From Clostridium sp. (lineage in GTDB: Bacteria > Bacillota > Clostridia > Lachnospirales > Lachnospiraceae): a stretch of DNA of 12,598 nt. The stretch is taken from assembly GCA_016302185.1 (NCBI GenBank), contig JAEDOC010000053.1, positions 1 through 12,598 on the forward strand. The letters are read 5' to 3'. The position numbers and the translations under genes were made by a program. How positions within the stretch are numbered: position 1 is the first letter of the stretch; every line of letters begins with the position of its first letter. The notes under the pieces are model-generated. The model was not told the origin of the DNA, did not search any database, and saw only the letters and a list, made by a program, of their open reading frames with translations. Positions 6,572 through 12,598 of the stretch are shown here, in pieces.

Positions 6572-7435
6572 TCACCTTTTTCTGTCAGACAGGGTCAGAA
6601 GTATAATTGAGCATAAGATGCACAGAATCCCGCCGGCGATCTTCGGTGTCATCGGTTCCGAAAAAACCATGATTCCGATAAGAACGCCGGTCAGGGGTTC
6701 AAAGGTGCTCAATAACCCTGCCGTCTGCGGTCCCACCGCTCTGATTCCGTTCTGGAAAAAAATAGTGGCCAAGATAGAAACCATGAATGCAAAGAATACT
6801 GCCATTCCCCAGGTCACATAAGATTCATAAAAAACAAGTTCTCCCCGAAGCAGCGCATATCCCAGAAGAATCAGCGCACTGAATACCGACAGATAAAAGG
6901 TCAGCACGTAAGAATCCATCTCGGATAACCCGCTTTTGGCATAGTATACCATGTAAATCGCATAAGTGATGCCGGAACCCAAAGCCAGAACCATACCAAA
7001 AATCCCACTCTTCTCCCCCGGAGTATAAAAACAGAGCATTCCGACCACGCAGAGAATGCAGCAAAACAGTTTCATCCGTTCCAGCCGTTCCCGATAACAA
7101 ACGGCACAGATGGCCACTACAGCCACCGGATAGATGAAATTCAGAGTCGTTGCCATCCCCGAAGAGATATAATTATAAGAAGAAAACAGGAGAAGCGGTG
7201 TCGCCGCCAGGCTTACCGAAAGTACCAGAAGCTTCTTTCCCTGCGCCAAAGTCAGCGCAAAGCTCTTCTTTCGCCCGTATCGGGCCATCAAATAAAGGAA
7301 TGGGATACTGAATCCAAACCGGTGAACACAGAGTGTCACCGCATTTCCTCCCATCGCGTAAATATTTTTTGCAAAAAACGGCATCGTTCCGAAAATCACT
7401 GCCGATAAAATTACCTGAATAAAGCCTGAAACCAT
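6572..7435 (-). CDS. DMT superfamily transporter (two EamA domains)
   Basis: A 287-residue, very hydrophobic protein with about ten membrane helices arranged as two EamA repeats, the usual size for this family. The opening (LSAVIFGTMPFFAKNI) and the second-repeat stretches GPQTAGLLSTFEPLTGVLIG and SEPMTPKIAGGILCI are typical of EamA proteins, where the glutamate/proline region ends a conserved helix. Family members export amino acids, nucleosides or other metabolites; the substrate cannot be read here. It starts 4 bases after the gpmI stop with no clear ribosome binding site, so it probably depends on translation of gpmI and shares its promoter. It is convergent with amt. Confidence 0.88.
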   Translation of the reverse strand: MVSGFIQVILSAVIFGTMPFFAKNIYAMGGNAVTLCVHRFGFSIPFLYLMARYGRKKSFALTLAQGKKLLVLSVSLAATPLLLFSSYNYISSGMATTLNFIYPVAVVAICAVCYRERLERMKLFCCILCVVGMLCFYTPGEKSGIFGMVLALGSGITYAIYMVYYAKSGLSEMDSYVLTFYLSVFSALILLGYALLRGELVFYESYVTWGMAVFFAFMVSILATIFFQNGIRAVGPQTAGLLSTFEPLTGVLIGIMVFSEPMTPKIAGGILCILCSIILLTLSDRKR

Positions 7436-7439
7436 ACGA

Positions 7440-8981
7440 TTATTTTACCAGAAGGGACTTCCCGGTCATCTCCTTCGGCTGCTCCATTCCCATCAGCTCA
7501 ATCAGCGTCGGAATGATGTCTGCCAGGCAGCCGCCTTCTCTCAACTTGTAAGACGGGTCGGCATTGACCAGGATAAACGGTACCTGATTGGTGGTATGTG
7601 CAGTCCACGGCTCACCGGTGGTATAATCTACCAGCTGCTCTGCGTTGCCGTGATCGGCACAGATGAACAGAACGCCGCCCATCTCCTTGATGGCATCCAC
7701 CGTTCTGCCCACGCAGGCATCCACGGTCTCGATGGCCTTGATGGCTGCTGCCTCCACTCCGGTATGGCCAACCATATCCGGGTTTGCAAAGTTGATGATA
7801 ATCACATCATATTTCCCGGACTTAATAGCATCCACCAGCTTATCGCAGACTGCCGGTGCGCTCATCTCCGGCTTCAGGTCATACGTGGGAACCTCTTTCG
7901 GAGACGGAACCAGAATACGATCCTCGCCCGGGTTCGGCTCTTCCACACCGCCGTTGAAGAAGAAGGTAACATGAGCATATTTCTCTGTCTCGGCAATTCT
8001 GGCCTGCGTCTTGCCATGGGCAGCCAGATATTCGCCAAAGGTATTGATGATTTCCTCTTTCTTGAATGCTACCAGTTTATTTTTAATCGTCTCATCATAA
8101 TCTGTAAAGCAGACAAACACCAAATCCAGACGTTTTTCTCTGGCAAAGCCGGTAAACTCATCGTCACAGAACGCGCGGGTAATTTCTCTGGCACGATCCG
8201 GACGGAAATTATAAAAGATCACGGAATCGCCGTCTTTGATGGTTCCGATGGCCCGTCCATTCTCCTCCACAGAGAACGGCACCACGAACTCATCATACAC
8301 TTCCTTGTCATAAGAAGCCTGGATTCCGCCGGTTGCAGATGCTGCCTTTTCTCCGTTGCCCAGGGTCAGAACCTCATACGCCTTCTGCACCCGATCCCAG
8401 TTTTTATCACGATCCATGGCATAGTAACGGCCCATCACGGAAGCCACACGGCCCACGCCGATCTCCGCCATCTTTGCTTCCAGCTCCGCTACGAAATCCT
8501 TACCGGAGGACGGCGGTGTGTCACGTCCATCCAGGAAGCAGTGAACAAATACTTTGGTAAGTCCGGCTCTCTTCGCCAGCTCCAGAAGGCCGTAGATATG
8601 GGTGTTGTGGCTGTGAACACCGCCGTCGGATACCAGGCCGAATAAGTGCAGCGCGGAATCCTTCTTTTTGCAGTTCTCCACCGCCTGAACAAACTCCGGA
8701 ATCTCAAAAAAATCACCATCCTGAATGGATTTGGTAATCCGGGTCAGCTCCTGATATACGATACGGCCGGCACCCATATTTAAGTGACCCACCTCAGAGT
8801 TTCCCATCTGTCCGTCCGGAAGACCCACTGCCATACCGCTGGCATTGCCGCGCACATAGGGGCACTGGCTCATCAGCTGATCCATCACCGGAGTCTTTGC
8901 CTCGCACACGGCATTATGCTCACAATTTTCATTTAATCCGTAACCATCAAGAATCATCAGTACCGTTGGTTTCTTATTCAT
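7440..8981 (-). CDS. gpmI: 2,3-bisphosphoglycerate-independent phosphoglycerate mutase
   Basis: A 513-residue protein, full length for this two-domain, alkaline-phosphatase-fold enzyme. It interconverts 3- and 2-phosphoglycerate in glycolysis and gluconeogenesis using two Mn ions. The metal and catalytic residues are all in place: D12 (LDGYG), the phosphorylated serine S62 (GNSEVGH), D402 and H406 (NPDMVGH), D443 and H444 (ADHGN) and H462. Substrate motifs DGGVHSH (119-125), DGRDTPPSSG (151-160), GRYYAMDRD (184-192) and NFRPDRARE (258-266) are also intact. AGGAG sits 7 to 8 bases before the ATG. It has its own promoter at 9047-9075 and is followed closely by a transporter gene. No other lower-glycolysis genes lie next to it here. 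Confidence 0.97.
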   Translation of the reverse strand: MNKKPTVLMILDGYGLNENCEHNAVCEAKTPVMDQLMSQCPYVRGNASGMAVGLPDGQMGNSEVGHLNMGAGRIVYQELTRITKSIQDGDFFEIPEFVQAVENCKKKDSALHLFGLVSDGGVHSHNTHIYGLLELAKRAGLTKVFVHCFLDGRDTPPSSGKDFVAELEAKMAEIGVGRVASVMGRYYAMDRDKNWDRVQKAYEVLTLGNGEKAASATGGIQASYDKEVYDEFVVPFSVEENGRAIGTIKDGDSVIFYNFRPDRAREITRAFCDDEFTGFAREKRLDLVFVCFTDYDETIKNKLVAFKKEEIINTFGEYLAAHGKTQARIAETEKYAHVTFFFNGGVEEPNPGEDRILVPSPKEVPTYDLKPEMSAPAVCDKLVDAIKSGKYDVIIINFANPDMVGHTGVEAAAIKAIETVDACVGRTVDAIKEMGGVLFICADHGNAEQLVDYTTGEPWTAHTTNQVPFILVNADPSYKLREGGCLADIIPTLIELMGMEQPKEMTGKSLLVK

Positions 8982-9046
8982 AATCTGTCTCCTTCTATTT
9001 TCCCATTCTTTTGCCTGGAACGCTGTTTCCTGTTTGCTAATTCTTT

Positions 9047-9075
9047 ATTTTACATGATTTTTCTCTAACTTTCAA
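9047..9075 (-). promoter_or_regulatory. Sigma-A promoter of gpmI
   Basis: On the minus strand, TTGAAA (9075-9070), a 17-base spacer and TAAAAT (9052-9047); each hexamer matches the consensus at 5 of 6 positions. Transcription would start near 9040, leaving a leader of about 60 bases. The leader shows no clear riboswitch or terminator fold. The promoter lies within the 122-base gap after the phosphatase gene. Confidence 0.72.
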
Positions 9076-9088
9076 TGGGTAGAATGAT

Positions 9089-9098
9089 AAAAAAAAAA
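9089..9098 (-). terminator. T10 run after the phosphatase gene, possible weak terminator
   Basis: Six bases after the phosphatase stop codon the minus strand has ten T in a row. The only stem I can draw just before it is GAAC with GTTC, four pairs around a 14-base loop that spans the stop codon. That is weak for an intrinsic terminator, but the T-run and its position between two transcription units make a terminator plausible. Confidence 0.4.
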
Positions 9099-9103
9099 CG
9101 AAC

Positions 9104-9841
9104 TTACGCCAGGAACTGTTCCTTCAGCTGCATCAATTCCTTTCCGGTCACTCCAAAGCTTCTGAGCTGTGACTCCAGTCCCAGCTCGGCATACCGTTCC
9201 ACCTGCCGCTCCATTGTCTCCGCGTTGGATCGCAGATAGGGAAGCATCTTTTCCCGGATCTCCGGTGACAGGCTCATCAGCATCCGCTCCATGTTCTTTT
9301 TATTATAAGTATAGGTTACCTCATAATCCGCGATAATATCCTCTGCGGCCACCCCGCACAGATACAGCACCACAGATGCCAGAACACCGGTCCGATCCTT
9401 TCCCGCCGAGCAGTGAAACAGCACGGCTCCCCTCGAAAGACCGGCAACCAGCTGCTTTAACGCCGCTGCCAGCAGATCTCCGTTCCTTGTAACCATCTCC
9501 GCATACCCCTCTGTCAGGCTTCCCTTAAAGGCTTCTTCGGCAGATGCCGCGATATCCTGCTCCTGAATCTGCGCTCTCTGCAACGGACAGTGATACCACG
9601 CAATTTCCTTTGGAGGGCAATCTCCGTTCATTGCAATCTCAGCACTGCTGCGCAGATCCAGAATCGTGCGCACTCCATAATCATACAGCTTCTTCCATTC
9701 TTCTTCCGTCAGGTTATGAAGAGCACTTCCCCGCAGAAGACAGCCAAACCGGGTCACTCTGCCGTCCCCGGTCTCATAACCGCCCAGGTCTCTGATATTT
9801 CCTCCATGTGCCAGCCGCAGCCGGCGAATTGGCAGTTTCAT
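9104..9841 (-). CDS. Tyrosine/dual-specificity phosphatase (Y_phosphatase3 type)
   Basis: A 245-residue cytoplasmic phosphatase. The Cys-x5-Arg signature is intact in HCSAGKDRTG (H143, nucleophile C144, phosphate-binding R150). The N-terminal NIRDLGGYETGDG (about 15-27), LLRGSALHNLT (35-45) and LDLRSS (61-66) are typical of the family of bacterial tyrosine or dual-specificity phosphatases related to Listeria LipA, some of which also act on phosphoinositides. D62 in LDLR may belong to the conserved structural motif; I cannot place the general acid with certainty. There is no signal peptide, whereas some relatives are secreted. The ATG overlaps the MATE stop as ATGA, with a GGAGG inside the last MATE codons, so translation is coupled. 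Its target is unknown. Confidence 0.88.
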   Translation of the reverse strand: MKLPIRRLRLAHGGNIRDLGGYETGDGRVTRFGCLLRGSALHNLTEEEWKKLYDYGVRTILDLRSSAEIAMNGDCPPKEIAWYHCPLQRAQIQEQDIAASAEEAFKGSLTEGYAEMVTRNGDLLAAALKQLVAGLSRGAVLFHCSAGKDRTGVLASVVLYLCGVAAEDIIADYEVTYTYNKKNMERMLMSLSPEIREKMLPYLRSNAETMERQVERYAELGLESQLRSFGVTGKELMQLKEQFLA

Positions 9842-11214
9842 CTCTTATTTTCCTCCTGTTCCAATCCCTTTGTCCAGTCTGCTTTCCACAAAAAGAGCAG
9901 AAAAATCACCGCACTGATTCCCCAGGTCAGCGGATACACCGAAGAAATCGTCCGGAATACCGGAAAGATCCGCAGCATCAGTGTCACATACACAATGCGA
10001 AGGCCGCACCAGACTGCCAGCATCGTTGCCATCGGAATAAATGCCTTGCCGCAGCCCCGCATCACTCCGGCAGCACAATGGGAAAAGGCCAACAGGAAGA
10101 AAAACAGAGTTACAGTTCTCGCATGAATCACTCCAAATTCTATGGCTTCCGAAGAGCTTAAGAACAGGCGCAAAGCCGGCCTCACTCCCAGATAAAGGAG
10201 AACTCCAATCCCCTCCGCCATGGCAACTCCCAGCAGCGTGCCGAACAATGCACCCTTTTTCGCCCTCTCGTACTGCTTCGCCCCCAGGTTCTGACTGACG
10301 AAGGTGGGAAGCGCCAGGGAAATGCTCATAATCGGTAAAAATACCAGGCCTTCAATCTTGGAATACGCCCCGTGTCCGGAGATGGCATAGGCGCCAAAGG
10401 AATTGATATTGGCCTGCACCACCAGATTCCCGATGCTGATCACGGAGGTCTGAATCCCGGAAGGAAGCCCCTGTGTCAGGATCTGACGCAGCATCCGTCC
10501 CTGAAACCGAAGCTTCGACAGACTCAGATGGCTTTCGTCCGTCGCCCGGAACATCCGAATCATACAGAGCACGGCGCTCAGGCCCTGAGAGGATACCGTG
10601 GCGATCGCCGCGCCTGCAACACCCCAGTGAAATACTGCCACGAACAACAGATCCAGAATCACATTGGTTACGGAGGAGATCACCAGATAGTAAAGCGGAT
10701 GCAGGCTGTCCCCCAGGGCACGCATCACCGCCATACAGATATTGTACATTATAATTGTAGCTACACCGGCAAAATAAATGCCAAAATATACCCTTGCATC
10801 CGGCAGGACACTCTCCGGTGTCTGAAGCCATCCCAGAAGCTTCGGTGTCAGAAGCAATCCCACCGCCGTGGATACCACAGAAGCCACTATGCCGAACAGG
10901 AAGTTATTATGAACCGCCGCCTCTGTTCTCTCTTTGTCCTTTGCTCCGTAATACCGGGAGATTACCACGCCGCCGCCCAGCGCAATTCCATTAAAAAAAC
11001 CAACGATCAGAAATGACATGTGGGTGGACAAGGTCACCGCCGCAAAGGCGTCATTATCCGCAAAATTTCCTACCACCCAGGCATCCACCATACTGTACAG
11101 CTGCTGCAGCAGCTGCCCCAGAAACATCGGGATCACAAACGCCAGCATTCCCGCCGCGATGGACCCTTCCGTCAGGCTGAGTTCCTTTCTCTGACGTATT
11201 TTATCTGCACGCAC
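9838..11214 (-). CDS. MATE family efflux transporter
   Basis: A 458-residue membrane protein of about 12 helices in two similar halves, the normal size for MATE exporters, which use a Na+ or H+ gradient to expel cationic drugs, toxins or metabolites. Typical features are the opening (EGSIAAGMLAFVIPMFLGQL), QQLYSMVDAWVVGNFA, the loop RYYGAKDKERTEAAVH after the second helix, and in the second half SISLALPTFVSQNLGAKQYE. The start is GTG at 11214, supported by AAAGGAG at 11224-11230, whose GGAG core is 9 bases away. It follows the GGDEF/HD-GYP gene with a terminator in between and only about 25 bases from terminator to start codon, so it seems to have no room for its own downstream promoter. It is co-transcribed and translationally coupled with the phosphatase gene. 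Substrate unknown. Confidence 0.93.
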   Translation of the reverse strand: MRADKIRQRKELSLTEGSIAAGMLAFVIPMFLGQLLQQLYSMVDAWVVGNFADNDAFAAVTLSTHMSFLIVGFFNGIALGGGVVISRYYGAKDKERTEAAVHNNFLFGIVASVVSTAVGLLLTPKLLGWLQTPESVLPDARVYFGIYFAGVATIIMYNICMAVMRALGDSLHPLYYLVISSVTNVILDLLFVAVFHWGVAGAAIATVSSQGLSAVLCMIRMFRATDESHLSLSKLRFQGRMLRQILTQGLPSGIQTSVISIGNLVVQANINSFGAYAISGHGAYSKIEGLVFLPIMSISLALPTFVSQNLGAKQYERAKKGALFGTLLGVAMAEGIGVLLYLGVRPALRLFLSSSEAIEFGVIHARTVTLFFFLLAFSHCAAGVMRGCGKAFIPMATMLAVWCGLRIVYVTLMLRIFPVFRTISSVYPLTWGISAVIFLLFLWKADWTKGLEQEENKR

Positions 11215-11238
11215 CTTCTGCCTCTCCTTTCCCTGTAC

Positions 11239-11273
11239 GATAAAACTCCCCGCGGATTCTATTCCGCAGGGAG
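11239..11273 (-). terminator. Intrinsic terminator overlapping the GGDEF/HD-GYP stop codon
   Basis: On the minus strand, CTCCCTGCGGA (11273-11263) pairs with TCCGCGGGGAG (11256-11246) over 11 positions (one G.U) around a six-base loop that contains part of the TAG stop, followed by TTTTATCG. The stem is strong and GC-rich but the T-run is short and interrupted, so read-through into the MATE gene is likely to be appreciable. Confidence 0.75.
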
Positions 11274-12598
11274 CTTTCCATATACCGGGGAAATTTCTCC
11301 CCGTTTTACTAAGTCAATAAAAATAGGAACCAGCTCCGGATCAAACTGGGCTCCGGCCCCCCGCTCCAGCTCCTGCAGCGCATAGTCCAGCGGCATCGAC
11401 GGCTTATAGCACCGTCTGGAAAGCATGGCATCGAAGGAATCGGCCACACAGAGAATCCGTGCCGCCAGCGGGATATCCCTGCCGGCAATCCGCCGCGGAT
11501 AGCCTCTTCCGTCATACCTCTCATGATGTCCGATCACGGCAGGCACAACATAATCCATGGACGGCAGGTGACGGATAATTCCGATGGAATACTCCACATG
11601 ACTCTTCATCGCGTCAAATTCCGCGTCCGTCAGCGGGCCTTCCTTATTCAGGATCTGCTCTGACACACCGATCTTGCCGATATCGTGAAGCAGCGCCGCC
11701 TCCTTTAAAATCTCACGGAACTCCTCGCTCATGTTCATGGCCTTTGCCAGCGCCGCTGAGTAGTAAGCCACATTCTTGGAATGCTGGAAGGTATAATGGT
11801 CCTTGGCATCGATGGCTGCCGTCAGCGCATAGATCGTAGGCGCATACTCGGAGTACATACTCTTATGCTGCTCCGTCGACGATGCCATCTTCTTGCTGCT
11901 AATAAAGCCATCGGAGAAAATCATGCTGCCGTTTTTGCCGGAATGCTTCACATGGTACACAGCCTGATCCGCGTTCTGCACCAGCTCTCTGATGTTGCTG
12001 GCCGCATACGGAATCGCACAGATGCCGCAGCTGACTGTCAGCATCTTCAGATAGCTCTCTCTCGACTGTTTATTCATATTCCGGATCTGGACACTGATAT
12101 TCTCCGCCAGGTTCTGTGCGGAACAGATATCATACTCCGGCAGAATCACCGCAAATTCCTTACCGCTGTAACGGCACACAGAGCCGTGATCTCCCACGGT
12201 CCCCTTCATAATCTGGGCGATATGGCGCAGCGCCTCATCTCCCTCCTGGGTCCCGTACAGCTGATTATACAGCTTGAAATCATCCACATTGAAAATCAGA
12301 ATTGCCAGGGATGAACGTCTGCACCGTTCATAGCTCTCTTCCAGAATCTCATAGAAGCACTTCCGGTTCAGAAGACCGGTCAGTTCATCCGTTCTGGCCT
12401 CCTGGTACGCCCGTTCATATAACCGGGAATTCTTCACCGCAATGGAGGTTACCGATTCGATGGAATTCAGGAAGCTTATATCATCCGTTCCGAAGCGGTT
12501 GCGCTTTCCCTCCTTCTCGCTGAGCATCACGATGCCCACCAGCTCCTCATTATCCTTTAACGGAAGGACGCATTCCACCCGCATATCATCCAGGCGTT
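11259..12598 (-). CDS. GAF-GGDEF-HD-GYP cyclic-di-GMP signalling protein, 5' end outside window
   Basis: The frame stays open to the right edge; the first in-window ATG (12584) lies inside a GAF domain and is not the true start. In order: the C-terminal part of a GAF sensor domain (about 12598-12440), a GGDEF domain (about 12420-11960) and an HD-GYP domain (about 11880-11290). The GGDEF domain looks degenerate: the signature reads SGKEF (12167-12153), with Lys for the acidic third residue, and the first metal-binding Asp of the usual DxD is Asn (FNVDDFK). The HD-GYP domain looks intact: LLHDIGK (HDIGK at 11687-11673), MKSHVEYS, HHERYDGRGYP and ILCVADSFDAM. The likely net activity is hydrolysis of cyclic di-GMP (or a related dinucleotide) under GAF control, with the GGDEF part perhaps binding GTP as a regulator. 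The 3' end carries a terminator; the MATE gene follows. Confidence 0.9.
   Translation of the reverse strand, partial: RLDDMRVECVLPLKDNEELVGIVMLSEKEGKRNRFGTDDISFLNSIESVTSIAVKNSRLYERAYQEARTDELTGLLNRKCFYEILEESYERCRRSSLAILIFNVDDFKLYNQLYGTQEGDEALRHIAQIMKGTVGDHGSVCRYSGKEFAVILPEYDICSAQNLAENISVQIRNMNKQSRESYLKMLTVSCGICAIPYAASNIRELVQNADQAVYHVKHSGKNGSMIFSDGFISSKKMASSTEQHKSMYSEYAPTIYALTAAIDAKDHYTFQHSKNVAYYSAALAKAMNMSEEFREILKEAALLHDIGKIGVSEQILNKEGPLTDAEFDAMKSHVEYSIGIIRHLPSMDYVVPAVIGHHERYDGRGYPRRIAGRDIPLAARILCVADSFDAMLSRRCYKPSMPLDYALQELERGAGAQFDPELVPIFIDLVKRGEISPVYGKLPAE

Noticed and set aside
6548..6600. Bidirectional intrinsic terminator between amt and the EamA transporter
   Set aside because: The palindrome at 6534-6547 is not followed by a T-run on either strand, and the A7 and T5 runs nearby form only a weak A/T stem with too small a loop.
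7596..8645. 349-codon plus-strand open frame opposite gpmI
   Set aside because: Antisense to a complete gpmI with all catalytic residues; the translation shows no domain and the codon pattern is that of a shadow frame.
10372..11016. 214-codon plus-strand open frame opposite the MATE gene
   Set aside because: Antisense shadow of a well-conserved membrane transporter, without a start signal of its own.
12582..12584. ATG at 12584 as the true start of the GGDEF/HD-GYP gene
   Set aside because: It lies inside a GAF domain and the frame remains open to the window edge, so the gene begins outside the window.

Overview
The window looks like chromosomal core and near-core DNA from a Gram-positive Firmicute, probably class Clostridia and possibly Lachnospiraceae. 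This is inferred from strong AGGAG-type ribosome binding sites, sigma-A-like promoters with 17-bp spacers, intermediate base composition, the gene families present (DegV, heterodimer-type ABC exporter, MATE, Amt fused to PII, GGDEF/HD-GYP with GAF) and tight operon packing. I saw no mobile element, tRNA, rRNA or CRISPR array. No gap between genes reaches 300 bases; the longest are 159, 149 and 122 bases, and each is described below.

Layout. (1) Leftward operon 3324 to 1: an ABC exporter, a DegV-family lipid-binding protein joined by an ATGA overlap, then the N-terminus of a two-TM membrane sensor (probably a histidine kinase) that runs off the left edge. (2) A divergent intergenic region with a good rightward promoter and a dyad. 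(3) Rightward genes 3484 to 6533: an uncharacterised zinc-ribbon, two-TM, acid-tailed protein, then an ammonium channel fused to a C-terminal PII (GlnK-like) domain. The amt gene has its own perfect consensus promoter followed by an intrinsic terminator placed just before its ribosome binding site, so leader attenuation is likely. (4) Leftward genes 8981 to 6572, convergent with amt: phosphoglycerate mutase gpmI from its own promoter, and a DMT/EamA transporter 4 bases behind it. (5) Leftward genes from the right edge to 9104: a GAF-GGDEF-HD-GYP signalling protein (5' end outside the window), a terminator overlapping its stop codon, a MATE exporter with a GTG start, and a Y_phosphatase3-type tyrosine phosphatase joined by an ATGA overlap.

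How it works together. The most informative locus is amt-PII. Gene, regulator and attenuator are packed in one unit: the channel should form a trimer, the PII domain is also a trimer, and the covalent fusion gives 1:1 gating. The PII domain keeps the pore-plugging arginine but lacks the T-loop tyrosine that is uridylylated in enterobacteria and the glutamine that helps hold Mg-ATP/2-oxoglutarate, so its signal input may differ. The right-hand protein pairs an intact HD-GYP phosphodiesterase with a GGDEF domain whose active-site residues are altered. The rest is housekeeping metabolism and transport. I did not find an unmistakably new system; the amt leader, the divergent PII fusion and the zinc-ribbon protein are the points most worth following.
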